64,000 bases of DNA from Paraclostridium tenue (GTDB lineage Bacteria; Bacillota; Clostridia; Peptostreptococcales; Peptostreptococcaceae). The stretch spans positions 256,328-320,327 of the forward strand of contig NZ_JADPFO010000001.1 in NCBI RefSeq assembly GCF_015668515.1, in the 5' to 3' direction. The position numbers and the translations under genes are program-made. Positions 52,844 to 62,581 of the stretch are shown here, piece by piece (position 1 is the stretch's first letter; each line of letters begins with the position of its first letter). The notes under the pieces were generated by a model that was not told where the DNA came from, did no database searches, and saw only the letters and a list, made by a program, of their open reading frames with translations.

Positions 52844-55800
52844 ATGGATTTTAAAATAGTAAATGAAGTATTACTACAAAACATAGATAAGTATAGATTA
52901 GATAGAGGAAGAGACTATTACAATCAAGGTTACATAGAAGAAAGTAATTATTCTAAAGAAGAAAATAAAATTAGTTTTTATGGAAGCATAGTTTCTAAAT
53001 ACCAAAGAGACATTTATGATAGCTTTTTAATTATAGACATAGATAATAAAGAGATTATAAGTAGTGGTTGTACTTGTGAAGACTTCAATCAAAACACTAC
53101 ACTCCACAATAACTTTATATGTAAGCACATAGCATCAATCACTTTAAAAGGAATTGATGAGCTAAAAGTAAATATAGTTGATAATTTAAAGCTAAAAACT
53201 CTTGATATAAAAGAAAAAACTAAACCTAAAGTAAATACAAGATTTATAAATAAAGATTTATTGAATTATTTTAAAGTAATTCCAAAGGAAAAAGTTAATA
53301 TAGAAGTAGATATAACAAATTACCTAAATGATACATTGGAAGCAGAATTTAAAATAGGCAATGATAAAATGTATGCGCTAAAAGATTTTAAGCAATTTGC
53401 AGCAGCGAGAATAGAAGGAAACAGCATAGTTTATGGAAGAAGTTTTGTATACGATCCTAAAAGTAGTTATTTTGAGGATGATGAAAATTTGGCACAGTTT
53501 ATAGAAGACTATGGATTAAGTTTAGCTGATAATATAAATGCAAGAAAAAATAGATATATGATATTAAACTCAAGTTTACTTAAAAGGCTTATGGAGTGTA
53601 TGAAGTATAAAGAATTTACTTTTAATTTTGACAGAAAAACTTATAATCCACAAATCATAGATGGTAATGTTCCAATAAATGTAGATATAAAAAAAGTAGA
53701 AGATAAAATAGTTATATCAAGTAATAAGAAACTACCAATACCTTTATCCGATAAAGGAGATGTAGTGTTTTATGAATGTAATATTTATTTGCTTTCAGAT
53801 ATGAATGGAATTTATTATAAAAAGATATACGAGGTTTTAAAAGAATATAAAACTATAGCGTTTGAAAAAGAAGAAATAAGTGAATGTCTAACAAGTTTGA
53901 TACCAAAACTTAAAGAAATATCAAAAAGTATAAATATAGATGACAGTATAACTAATAATATAGCAAAAGATTTAATTGTAAAATATTACTTTGATTTAGA
54001 AGAATCTAAAATAATTTGCAATGTAAAAATGTACTACGAAGGTGAAGATGAAGGTAAATTTGTAATTAGAGATGTTGAAAAAGAAGAAGCAGCCATATAT
54101 AGACTATATACAAATTATTTTGAAAAAGACAAAGATAAGTATGTATTTAGAGGTACAGATGCGCAACTATATGACTTTTTAAGTAAAGAAATAAATAGGC
54201 TTAAAAACATTGGAGAAGTTTATTATTCAGATAAATTCAAAGAAAAAAAGGTATATAATTCTTCTAATATAAAAGTTGGATTGGGCGAAGAAATAAATCA
54301 CTACTTAGAATTTAAATTTAAGATAGAAGATGTAGATAGCAAAGAATATAAAGAAATACTAAAAGCATTTAAAGCTAATAAAAGATTTTATAAACTTAAA
54401 AATGGAAACTTCATAAATCTAGAAGAAGATGAAACTAAAGAAATGTTTAAACTTATGGAAAGTTTAGGTTTTACTAATAACATAAAAGAAATGAATATAC
54501 ACCAAAGTAAAGCTATGTATATAAATGAAATATTAACAGAAAAGAAACTTCCATATATAGATGGTATTGAAAATGTTAATAAAATAATTGATAAGTTCAA
54601 CAATATTGAAAATATAGTTTATGAAGTTCCTGGTGATTTAAAAGCTAATCTTAGAGACTATCAATTAGAAGGTTTTAATTGGTTTAAAACACTAGATTAT
54701 TGTGGATTTGGGGGTATACTAGCAGATGAGATGGGTTTAGGTAAAACTCTTCAAACCATAACATTTTTACTGTCTAAAAAAGGATGTAAAAGTATTGTCA
54801 TAACTCCAACATCACTTATACATAACTGGAAAAGTGAGTTTGAAAATTTTGCGCCAAGCTTAAACATAGGTATAGTTCATGGAAGTAAAAAAGAAAGAGA
54901 ATCAATAATTGATAATCTTGAGAACATAGATGTGTTACTAACTACATATGGTTCACTAAGAAATGACTGTGAAAAATATGAAAATATAAATTTTGATTAT
55001 ATAATTATAGATGAAGCTCAAAATATTAAAAACCCAACATCTATAACTACTGATGCAGTTAAAAGTATAAAAGCTAAATGTAAATTTGCACTTACAGGTA
55101 CACCTATAGAAAATAATTTATTAGAATTATGGTCAATTTTTGATTTCATAATGCCAGGGTATTTATACAATGTAAGTAAGTTTAATGCTATCTTTATAAG
55201 AGATGAAAGTAATATTATAAGATTAAAAAAACTTATAAAACCTTTCATTCTAAGAAGAACTAAAAAGCAGGTTATAAAAGAATTGTCTGATAAAATTGAA
55301 AAAAAGTTTTTAGTAGAATTAAGTAAAGAACAAAGAAAAATATATAAAACTTACGTAGATGAAATACAAAGAAAGCTACAAGATAAATATGAAAGTAATG
55401 ATAAAATTACTGTATTGTCTTATTTAACTAAGCTTAGACAATTATGCTTAGATCCAAGCTTAATTGTAACTGACTATAAAGGAAAAAGCTCAAAAATAAG
55501 TGCTTGTATAGAAATACTAAAAGACATCATAGAAAATGATGATAAAGTATTGGTATTTTCTCAATTTACAAGTGTATTACAAAATATAGCAGTTGTCCTT
55601 GATAAAGAAAACATAGAATATAATTATTTAGATGGACAAACTAAAGCTACAGATAGAATTAAATTAGTAGATGATTTTAATAAAAATATTAATAAAAAAG
55701 TGTTTTTAATATCTTTAAAAGCAGGAGGAACAGGACTAAATTTAACTTCTGCAAATACAGTAATTCACTTTGATCCATGGTGGAACATATCAGTTGAAAA

Positions 55801-56008
55801 TCAAGCAAGTGATAGAGCACATAGATTTGGACAAAAACAAACAGTAGAAGTTATAAAATTAATAGCTAAAGGAACAATAGAAGAAAAAATTGTTAAGCTT
55901 CAAGAAAACAAAAGCAAGTTAATAGATGATATAATAAGTAATGAATTGTCAGATTCAGGAGTGCTTAAAAATTTATCTAATGATGCAATATTAGATTTAT
56001 TGACATAA
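52844..56008 (+). CDS. SNF2-family helicase with N-terminal SWIM zinc finger
   Basis: This 1054-residue protein has an N-terminal SWIM zinc finger (GCTCEDF, then ICKHIA, about 76-100), a long middle region typical of bacterial SNF2 proteins (SNF2_N-associated), and a full SF2 ATPase. The motifs are GGILADEMGLGKTLQTI near 625, IIDEAQNIKN near 722, and the C-terminal lobe with VLVFSQFTSVLQN and GTGLNLTSANTVIHFDPWWN near 980. Such proteins remodel protein-DNA complexes and are linked to transcription recovery or DNA repair. It is followed after 18 bp by an XRE/ImmA-like gene. Confidence 0.9.
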   Translation: MDFKIVNEVLLQNIDKYRLDRGRDYYNQGYIEESNYSKEENKISFYGSIVSKYQRDIYDSFLIIDIDNKEIISSGCTCEDFNQNTTLHNNFICKHIASITLKGIDELKVNIVDNLKLKTLDIKEKTKPKVNTRFINKDLLNYFKVIPKEKVNIEVDITNYLNDTLEAEFKIGNDKMYALKDFKQFAAARIEGNSIVYGRSFVYDPKSSYFEDDENLAQFIEDYGLSLADNINARKNRYMILNSSLLKRLMECMKYKEFTFNFDRKTYNPQIIDGNVPINVDIKKVEDKIVISSNKKLPIPLSDKGDVVFYECNIYLLSDMNGIYYKKIYEVLKEYKTIAFEKEEISECLTSLIPKLKEISKSINIDDSITNNIAKDLIVKYYFDLEESKIICNVKMYYEGEDEGKFVIRDVEKEEAAIYRLYTNYFEKDKDKYVFRGTDAQLYDFLSKEINRLKNIGEVYYSDKFKEKKVYNSSNIKVGLGEEINHYLEFKFKIEDVDSKEYKEILKAFKANKRFYKLKNGNFINLEEDETKEMFKLMESLGFTNNIKEMNIHQSKAMYINEILTEKKLPYIDGIENVNKIIDKFNNIENIVYEVPGDLKANLRDYQLEGFNWFKTLDYCGFGGILADEMGLGKTLQTITFLLSKKGCKSIVITPTSLIHNWKSEFENFAPSLNIGIVHGSKKERESIIDNLENIDVLLTTYGSLRNDCEKYENINFDYIIIDEAQNIKNPTSITTDAVKSIKAKCKFALTGTPIENNLLELWSIFDFIMPGYLYNVSKFNAIFIRDESNIIRLKKLIKPFILRRTKKQVIKELSDKIEKKFLVELSKEQRKIYKTYVDEIQRKLQDKYESNDKITVLSYLTKLRQLCLDPSLIVTDYKGKSSKISACIEILKDIIENDDKVLVFSQFTSVLQNIAVVLDKENIEYNYLDGQTKATDRIKLVDDFNKNINKKVFLISLKAGGTGLNLTSANTVIHFDPWWNISVENQASDRAHRFGQKQTVEVIKLIAKGTIEEKIVKLQENKSKLIDDIISNELSDSGVLKNLSNDAILDLLT

Positions 56009-56026
56009 ATAGAAAGGTAAAATAAT

Positions 56027-57154
56027 ATGAGTAAAAAAATATTTAACGGAAAGAAACTAAAAAATGCTAGAGTATATAGAGGAAAGACTGTAGATGTTTT
56101 AGCAAAGGAAACTAAAATAAACAAAAAGGATATATTAGCTTTTGAAGGAGATAAATATAAGCCAACATTAGAAAATGAAATGAAATTAGCTAATGCCTTA
56201 AGTTTCCCAAAAGATTACTTTAGTGAAAAAGATGCTGTAAATGTAGTAGTTGAAAATACGCATATTAGAACGGAATCTACATTACCAAGAGTGGATGATA
56301 TAGCTTTAAAAGAAAAATTAGTAATGACTCACAGATTACTTAAATTTATACAAGGATATATAAAATTCCCTGAAATGAATTTACCTAATAATTTAAATAG
56401 AAATGATGATATAGAAGAATTAGCTCAAAAAGTAAGAGAATTTTTTGATTTAGGCAATGGACCTATAGGAAATATGGTTAGTTTACTTGAAATAAATGGT
56501 ATATTTATATCAGCTACAAATATAGACAAAAAAGGGGCTTTAGCTTTTAGTCAAAAACAAAGTATCGACAAAGAATCTAGATACTTTATAGCTTTAGGAA
56601 ATGACAAAAAATCAGCTCCTATAAGAAATTACGACTTAGCTTATGAATTGGCATATATAATATCAGTTGAAGCAAATATCCAATCTAAAAAGTTTTCAAA
56701 AGATGAATTCGCATGTGCATTTTTAATGCCAAAAGAAAGCTTTTTAGAAGATTTAGAAGGAGTACATGAATTAGAAGATTATATAGAGCTAAAGAAAAAG
56801 TGGATAGTTCCTATATGGGCTATGATTTTAAGAGGATATCAATTAGGAAAAGTAAGTTACAAAAAATATATGTATTTAATGAATCAAATTGATAAAAAAG
56901 GATGGTCTAAAAAAGAGCCATTAGATGATAATATAAAATCTACTCATCCAATATTACTTAAAAAATCATTTGATATGTTAATTGAAAGTAAATTAATGAA
57001 TGAAGGATTATTTATGAATAATTTAGCTAACTATGGTCTTAGCATATATCCACAAGATATAGAAGAGTTATTTGGATTAAAAGAAGGAACTTTATCTAAA
57101 AATATAAATAAATATAATAAAGATAATGTTAGAACAGTTAACTTTAGAAAATAA
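56027..57154 (+). CDS. XRE regulator fused to a catalytically dead ImmA/IrrE-like domain
   Basis: This 375-residue protein opens with a helix-turn-helix (LKNARVYRGKTVDVLAKETK, then FEGDKYKPTLENEMKLANAL), followed by an ImmA/IrrE-like domain (about 120-250) and a helical C-terminal part. Where IrrE/ImmA peptidases have HExxH, this protein has YELAY (about 205-209), so both metal-binding histidines are replaced by tyrosine; the later EFACAFLMP segment is conserved. It is probably a non-proteolytic regulator. The start lies behind GAAAGGTAA, 18 bp after the SNF2 helicase, suggesting that the two act together. Confidence 0.82.
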   Translation: MSKKIFNGKKLKNARVYRGKTVDVLAKETKINKKDILAFEGDKYKPTLENEMKLANALSFPKDYFSEKDAVNVVVENTHIRTESTLPRVDDIALKEKLVMTHRLLKFIQGYIKFPEMNLPNNLNRNDDIEELAQKVREFFDLGNGPIGNMVSLLEINGIFISATNIDKKGALAFSQKQSIDKESRYFIALGNDKKSAPIRNYDLAYELAYIISVEANIQSKKFSKDEFACAFLMPKESFLEDLEGVHELEDYIELKKKWIVPIWAMILRGYQLGKVSYKKYMYLMNQIDKKGWSKKEPLDDNIKSTHPILLKKSFDMLIESKLMNEGLFMNNLANYGLSIYPQDIEELFGLKEGTLSKNINKYNKDNVRTVNFRK

Positions 57155-57163
57155 ATTAAGATA

Positions 57164-57183
57164 GGGATGATTTTTGTCATCCC
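57164..57183. terminator. Hairpin between converging genes
   Basis: GGGATGA and TCATCCC form a 7-bp stem with a 6-nt loop. The flanks lack a strong T run on either strand, so it may be a weak terminator. Confidence 0.45.
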
Positions 57184-57202
57184 TTAAAAAACATATTAAA
57201 AT

Positions 57203-58252
57203 CTACATTAATATAAGCACATAACCCATAGCCACTATTGCAACAGAACACCAAGTTATACCACCTAAAATCATAGGTTTTGCACCTTTTGTAAACAAAT
57301 CTTTTATATTTATTTTATAACCAACACCTACCAAAGCAGTAGTTACCAAGAATTTATAACCTTTTTTGAAAAATGGAGATATGGATTCAGGAAAAAATCC
57401 AAATGTATTTAGTATAGCCATACCTAAAAAGCCTAGTATAAACCAAGGGAATACATCTATAATTATTTTCCCAAAAGATTTTTTAGGTTCATTAGATGAA
57501 TCGCCTAAAGCGTTTGCGCTTACAAGCTGAGCTTCTTTTCTTTTTTCATTTACAACAACGATTGTAAATACAATAGCTACTACAACTAAGAAAGTAGTCC
57601 TAGTAAGTTTAACTATAACTGGTAATTCAGCAGCAGAAGATATACCTATAAGTTTTGCAAAAGTATCACCAGCAGCAACAACACTAGATGTATCACTTAT
57701 AGCTGTACCAGCAAGTAAGCCAAATTGATCTGGAGTTAAGTTTAAGCTATTAGCTATAAATGGAAATGCTAGAGCCGCAAAAACATCAAATAAAAATATT
57801 GCTGTCAAAGCATAAGCCATTTCATCATCATTTGCATTTATTATTGGACTAACAGTAGCTATAGCAGTGCCTCCACATATAGCAGTACCAGATCCAACCA
57901 ATCTTCTTGTATTTATAGAAACTCCTAGAGCTTTACCAACCAATAAGGCAGTTAAGAATGATATACATATATTTGTAATAATTAGTGGAAGTGCATTTCC
58001 ACCAGTGTGAATTATTGCATTAAAGTTAAGTGTAGCACCAGCTAAAATAATACCAAACTTTAAAAGTTTTTTTGCTGCATATGTCGTTCCTTTTTTATAG
58101 TCTCCTTTTGCAGGCTTTATATTTCCTAATAAAGCGCCTAGAAATAAACCTATCATAGGTGCACCAACTATATGTTGAAGATTTCCTAAAAATGTAGAAA
58201 TACTAGCTAAAATTGCACAAACTCCTAATCCCATCAACATTCCTGTTGACAT
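57203..58252 (-). CDS. yeiH: YeiH/UPF0324 family membrane protein (putative sulfate/sulfite exporter)
   Basis: This 349-residue protein has about nine to ten membrane segments and the UPF0324 motifs, including GAPMIGLFLGALLGN, KFGIILAGATLNF, GSGTAICGGTAIATVSPII and GTAISDTSSVVAAGDTF. The family is annotated as putative sulfate exporters, and YeiH is linked with the LysR regulator YeiE. Here a divergent LysR gene and sulfite-reductase-like genes lie next to it, which supports a sulfur oxyanion role. The start has AGGGGGGGTT upstream on the minus strand. Confidence 0.85.
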   Translation of the reverse strand: MSTGMLMGLGVCAILASISTFLGNLQHIVGAPMIGLFLGALLGNIKPAKGDYKKGTTYAAKKLLKFGIILAGATLNFNAIIHTGGNALPLIITNICISFLTALLVGKALGVSINTRRLVGSGTAICGGTAIATVSPIINANDDEMAYALTAIFLFDVFAALAFPFIANSLNLTPDQFGLLAGTAISDTSSVVAAGDTFAKLIGISSAAELPVIVKLTRTTFLVVVAIVFTIVVVNEKRKEAQLVSANALGDSSNEPKKSFGKIIIDVFPWFILGFLGMAILNTFGFFPESISPFFKKGYKFLVTTALVGVGYKINIKDLFTKGAKPMILGGITWCSVAIVAMGYVLILM

Positions 58253-58428
58253 AAAAACCCCCCCTAAAAATAAATATTGTTAATTAAATATTTATCCAGC
58301 TCTTGATTTGAATTATAGTGCTAAAGAAAAGGTTTTTGCAACAGGTTTTTTAAAATTAAAAAATTAAAATAAATAAAAATATAAATTTAAAATTTCTAAA
58401 ACGTGAGAATTAACAGTAGTTAAGGTGT

Positions 58429-59313
58429 TTAAAAATTGTTTATTTTATTAAAAAAGTCCACATATTCTGAAGCGAATATAGAATCTTTTAAATATATAAA
58501 ATTAAATTCATGAGATAACTTCATAGAATTTATATCTAGCATTATCAATTCTTTTTTTTCTAATTCATCCATTACAGCAACTTTATAAATTATAGATATA
58601 CCAAAATTATTTTTTACTAAATCTTTTATTAAATTAATATTACCTACTTGAAGTAGGGAGTTAAAATTTTTATGAGAATAATTTTGTTCATAAAGCCACA
58701 GCTCAAAGATATCTCGGCTACCTGAACCTTGTTCTCGAAGAATTAAACTTTCTCCAAATAAGTCCTCAATAGATAAATTGGATTTTTTAGCAAGGTGATT
58801 TTCAGGAGAAGCAATAAAAATAAAATCTTCATAACTAAATAAGTGAGTTTCATAATCTGCTTTATTAAAATGACCTTCAATAAAACAAAATTCTAAAACA
58901 CCTTTTTTTAGCATATCCAATAATGTTTTTGTATTATCAACAACCATGGATAAATTAGCATTTGGACAATCTCTTAAATAATTTTTTATAATATTTGGCA
59001 TAACAAATTCACCAATACTACGAGTTGCCCCAAATGATAAAGATTTAGATATACATTTTGAATTTTTTAAATCATTTTCAATAGATAAAGACATGGTTTT
59101 TAATTTTAAAATATTATTTAAAAAATCTTGACCTAGCTTAGTTAGAATTAAATTTTTTCCTATGTAATCAAATAATTTTATATTATATTTAGATTCTATG
59201 TATTTGATATGTTGGCTAACGGCAGGTTGAGTAATGCATAGTCTCTTTGCCGTTTTTGTATAACTTCTAGTTTCACATAAGTCTATAAATGTTTTTAATC
59301 TAAAATCTATCAT
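58429..59313 (-). CDS. LysR-family transcriptional regulator (YeiE/CysL-like)
   Basis: This 294-residue protein has an N-terminal LysR helix-turn-helix (FIDLCETRSYTKTAKRLCIT, then QPAVSQHIKYIESKYNIKLF) and a two-lobed effector domain. The ATG at 59313 has TGGGGGAT upstream; an in-frame TTG four codons earlier lies in that ribosome site. It faces the CoA-disulfide reductase/sulfite-reductase operon and is upstream of yeiH, so it probably controls both in response to a sulfur or CoA-derived signal. An imperfect palindrome just upstream is a candidate operator. Confidence 0.87.
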   Translation of the reverse strand: MIDFRLKTFIDLCETRSYTKTAKRLCITQPAVSQHIKYIESKYNIKLFDYIGKNLILTKLGQDFLNNILKLKTMSLSIENDLKNSKCISKSLSFGATRSIGEFVMPNIIKNYLRDCPNANLSMVVDNTKTLLDMLKKGVLEFCFIEGHFNKADYETHLFSYEDFIFIASPENHLAKKSNLSIEDLFGESLILREQGSGSRDIFELWLYEQNYSHKNFNSLLQVGNINLIKDLVKNNFGISIIYKVAVMDELEKKELIMLDINSMKLSHEFNFIYLKDSIFASEYVDFFNKINNF

Positions 59314-59326
59314 AGTATCCCCCAAT

Positions 59327-59348
59327 ACACTTTTGATAAATAAAGTGT
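59327..59348. promoter_or_regulatory. Inverted repeat upstream of lysR (putative LysR operator)
   Basis: ACACTTT, 8 bp, then AAAGTGT form an inverted repeat in the divergent lysR / CoA-disulfide reductase promoter region. A further half-site ACACTTTA occurs at 59412-59419. The repeated half-sites suggest a LysR binding region. Confidence 0.5.
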
Positions 59349-59472
59349 ACTATAAGTTAAATTTATAAATCAATAAGATTTTATAATTTTACATTATACT
59401 ATACAGTTGATACACTTTAGTTAAATAGAACTTGTTAAAAATATAATTAATATAAATTCTTGGAGGGGTAAT

Positions 59473-61113
59473 ATGAAAGTATTAGTAATTGGGGGAGTTG
59501 CTGCAGGCACTAAAACAGCTGCAAAACTAAAACGTGAAAATAGAGATTTAGATGTAACTCTTATAACTAAGGGGGAGAATATTTCATATGCAGGATGTGG
59601 ACTTCCATATTATGTCGGTGGAGTTATAGAAAATAAATCAGATTTGATAGTAAACACTCCTAAGAGTTTTTCTGATTTAACTCAGGTAGAAGTTAAAACA
59701 GGAATAGAGGCTTTATCTATAGATAGAAATGAAAAAATAGTAAATGCAATAAATTTAAATAATAATGAAGAAGTTAAATTTAATTATGATAAATTGGTTA
59801 TAGCAACAGGTGCAGATCCAGTAAAACCACCTATAGAAGGAATAGATTTGGAAGGAGTTTATTATATGAGAACTCCAAATGATGCTATAGCTGTTCGTGA
59901 AGTTGTTGAAAATGATAATGTAAAAAGAGCTGTGGTAGTAGGAGGAGGATTCATAGGACTTGAAGTTGCTGAAAATCTTCATGAAATGGGAATTAAAACG
60001 ACTTTGGTTGAAGCTATGGACCACATAATGCCAGGCTTTGATGATGAGGTATGTTCTTATGTTGAAGATGAATTAATGGAAAATGGAATAATGGTTTTAA
60101 CAGGAGAAAGATTAATTTCTATAGAAGGAGATAATAAAGTAAAGAAAGTAAGAACAGATAAAAGAGCTATGAAGGCAGATATTATAGTAATGGCTGTTGG
60201 CATAAGAGCTAATACAAAGATTGCAAGTGATTGTGGTTTAGAATTAGAGACAAACAAAACTATAAAAGTTAATGAATATATGCAAACTAATGATGAAGAT
60301 ATATATGCAGTAGGTGATTGTGTAACAGTAAAAAATATACTAAGTGGAAAGTCTGTATGGTCTCCAATGGGATCATCTGCAAATAAAGAAGGAAGATGTG
60401 TTGCTAAAACTATAAGCGGAGAAAAGACTCCATTTAACGGCGTATTAGGAACTGGAATAGTAAAATTATTAAATTTAAATGCAGCAAGAACTGGACTAAC
60501 TGAAAAAGATGCAAAAAATTTAGGCTATGAAGTAGAAAGTGTCATAGTTCCAATAGATGATAAAGCACATTATTATCCAGATTCTAAAATGATAATTATC
60601 AAGCTTATAGCAGATAAAAACAGTAAAAGGGTATTAGGAGCTCAAATATTTGGAGAAGGAAATGTTGATAAACAAATAGATATAGTAGCAACAGCAATAA
60701 CTTTTAATGCTACAATTGGTGATTTACAAAATCTAGATTTAGCATATGCACCACCTTTTTCAACAGCTATACACCCATTAGGACATGTGGCAAATGTACT
60801 TTTAAATAAAATTGATGGAGCTGTAAAAATAGTAAGGTACAATGATTTTATTGAAAATCAAGAAGATTATAAATTAGCAGATGTAAATAAAAAACCTCAA
60901 TTAGAAGGTATACCATTTATAGATTTAGCAACACTAAATGGAAAATTAGATGAGTTTGAGTATGATGATAAAATTCTTTTAGTCTGTGCCAGAGGTAAAA
61001 GAGCTTATTTAGCATACAATAGAATGAAGCATTTTGGATATAAAGATGTACAAATTTTAGAAGGTGGATTAGCTTTAAATAGAGAGATAAATACTGAAAT
61101 GGGGGTAAATTAA
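59473..61113 (+). CDS. CoA-disulfide reductase / NAD(P)H-dependent persulfide reductase fused to rhodanese
   Basis: This 546-residue protein has a pyridine nucleotide-disulfide oxidoreductase part (about 1-445) with VLVIGGVAAGTKTAAKL for FAD, the active-site Cys42 in SYAGCGLPYYVGG, and VVVGGGFIGLEVAENL for NAD(P)H. A C-terminal rhodanese domain (about 460-545) has its catalytic Cys in LVCARGKRAYLA. CoADR-rhodanese fusions reduce CoA-persulfide or polysulfide. It is followed 2 bp later by a sulfite-reductase-like gene. Confidence 0.88.
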   Translation: MKVLVIGGVAAGTKTAAKLKRENRDLDVTLITKGENISYAGCGLPYYVGGVIENKSDLIVNTPKSFSDLTQVEVKTGIEALSIDRNEKIVNAINLNNNEEVKFNYDKLVIATGADPVKPPIEGIDLEGVYYMRTPNDAIAVREVVENDNVKRAVVVGGGFIGLEVAENLHEMGIKTTLVEAMDHIMPGFDDEVCSYVEDELMENGIMVLTGERLISIEGDNKVKKVRTDKRAMKADIIVMAVGIRANTKIASDCGLELETNKTIKVNEYMQTNDEDIYAVGDCVTVKNILSGKSVWSPMGSSANKEGRCVAKTISGEKTPFNGVLGTGIVKLLNLNAARTGLTEKDAKNLGYEVESVIVPIDDKAHYYPDSKMIIIKLIADKNSKRVLGAQIFGEGNVDKQIDIVATAITFNATIGDLQNLDLAYAPPFSTAIHPLGHVANVLLNKIDGAVKIVRYNDFIENQEDYKLADVNKKPQLEGIPFIDLATLNGKLDEFEYDDKILLVCARGKRAYLAYNRMKHFGYKDVQILEGGLALNREINTEMGVN

Positions 61114-61115
61114 TT

Positions 61116-62057
61116 ATGAAAATAACAGATGCAATGAGAAAAGAAGTTAAGGGGCAAGGATTTTTATCAAATAATGATGGAAAACATTTTTCTTGTAGGG
61201 TTATAACTGAAAATGGAGCTATAACTGCAGATCAATTAATAAATGTTGCAGAAATAGCTAAGAAGTACGGAAGTGGAGATATATCATTAACATCAAGACT
61301 TACTTTAGAAATACCTGGAATTAAATATGAAGATATAGAAAATACTAAAGAGCATTTAAAAAAGGATAATTTAGTTTCAGGTGGAACTGGTTCTAGAGTA
61401 AGACCTATAGTTCCATGTAAAGGCACAGTTTGCACATTTGGACTTTGCGATACACAGGGAATAGGAACTAAGCTTCATAAAGAGTTTTATGAAAAATGGT
61501 ATGATGTAAAATTACCACACAAATTTAAAATAGGAGTTGGAGGATGTCCAAATAACTGTATAAAGCCTAGTTTAAATGATTTTGGAGTAATAGGACAGTT
61601 TGTACCAGACTTTGATGAAGATATGTGTTCAGGATGTAAAAAATGTGCTCCTAGAGATACTTGTAAGGTAGGAGCTATAAGCATAGTTGATGGTAAAGCT
61701 TTCATAGATAGAGAAAAATGCAATAACTGTGGGTTATGTATAGGAAAATGTCATTTTGATGCAATTGATGAAGGGAAAAAAGGTTTAAAGATATACTTAG
61801 GAGGTAAATGGGGTAAAGCTTCAAGACCAGGAACTCCTATATCAGGAATACATAGTGAAGAAGAAATGATGAATATATTAGAAAAAACTCTTCTTATATA
61901 TAGAGAACAAGGTAAAACAGGAGAACGTTTTGGGGACATGATAGATAGAATAGGTGTTGAAAACATAGAAGTTCAAGTTTTAGGAGATGAAGTACTTGAA
62001 AGAAAAGAAGAAATATTAGAAGCTCAATTGCATACTGTAGGTGGAGCTACTTGTTAA
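61116..62057 (+). CDS. Siroheme nitrite/sulfite reductase-like protein with ferredoxin domain
   Basis: This 313-residue protein has an N-terminal sulfite-reductase half domain (DAMRKEVKGQGF, then ISLTSRLTLEIPGI), the siroheme-4Fe-4S cysteines in VPCKGTVCTFGLCDT and GVGGCPNNCIKP, and two 4Fe-4S ferredoxin motifs (CSGCKKC to CKVGAI, and CNNCGLCIGKCHFDAI). This is the layout of small AsrC-type or dissimilatory sulfite reductases. It could reduce sulfite to sulfide in the cytoplasm. Together with the CoADR-rhodanese and the YeiH/LysR pair it forms a sulfur-redox module. Confidence 0.87.
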   Translation: MKITDAMRKEVKGQGFLSNNDGKHFSCRVITENGAITADQLINVAEIAKKYGSGDISLTSRLTLEIPGIKYEDIENTKEHLKKDNLVSGGTGSRVRPIVPCKGTVCTFGLCDTQGIGTKLHKEFYEKWYDVKLPHKFKIGVGGCPNNCIKPSLNDFGVIGQFVPDFDEDMCSGCKKCAPRDTCKVGAISIVDGKAFIDREKCNNCGLCIGKCHFDAIDEGKKGLKIYLGGKWGKASRPGTPISGIHSEEEMMNILEKTLLIYREQGKTGERFGDMIDRIGVENIEVQVLGDEVLERKEEILEAQLHTVGGATC

Positions 62058-62059
62058 TT

Positions 62060-62097
62060 AAAAAAACTTGCAAAATTTTAATTTTGCAAGTTTTTTT
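62060..62097 (+). terminator. Terminator of the sulfur-redox operon
   Basis: AAAAACTTGCAAAAT and its complement form a long stem followed by TTTTTTT. Confidence 0.9.
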
Positions 62098-62266
62098 ATG
62101 TTTAATTTTAATATGAATTTAGAGAATTTTTAAGATTTTATAGACATATTCTTACGGATAAGGTATATTTTTAATGTATATTGTATACTTGAATAATTTT
62201 CTAAAATAGGAAAAGTTTATTTTGGACATATTAAATAAGTAAATATGAGTAAAGGAGATACACTAT

Positions 62267-62581
62267 ATGGCGAAAAAAGGAAAAGAGTTTGAAGAGGATC
62301 CTAGATATAAACAATGTAATAAAGAGGCTATAATGGGACTAGTATTAGGTATAGTCAATTTAATATGGTGGTTTGGATTTGGCTATGGTTTAGGATCAAA
62401 ACCTGTATCAGAATATACATATATGTTTGGTTTTCCATCATGGTTTTTTATGAGTTGTATAGTAGGAGGAGTACTATTTTCTATACTAACCGTTATAATG
62501 ATAAATAAATTTTTCAAAAATATGTCATTGGACGGATTAAGTGAAGATGAGTTAAAAGAATATAGAAAGGAATATAAATAA
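62267..62581 (+). CDS. yhdT: YhdT/DUF997 membrane protein, PanF partner
   Basis: This 104-residue protein has two membrane segments (about 22-41 and 60-83) and the DPRYKQCNKEAIMGLVLGIVNLIWW start typical of YhdT (DUF997). YhdT genes lie directly upstream of panF in many bacteria, and here the stop shares one base with the panF start. It may help assemble or regulate the pantothenate symporter. It starts behind AAAGGAGAT. Confidence 0.87.
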   Translation: MAKKGKEFEEDPRYKQCNKEAIMGLVLGIVNLIWWFGFGYGLGSKPVSEYTYMFGFPSWFFMSCIVGGVLFSILTVIMINKFFKNMSLDGLSEDELKEYRKEYK

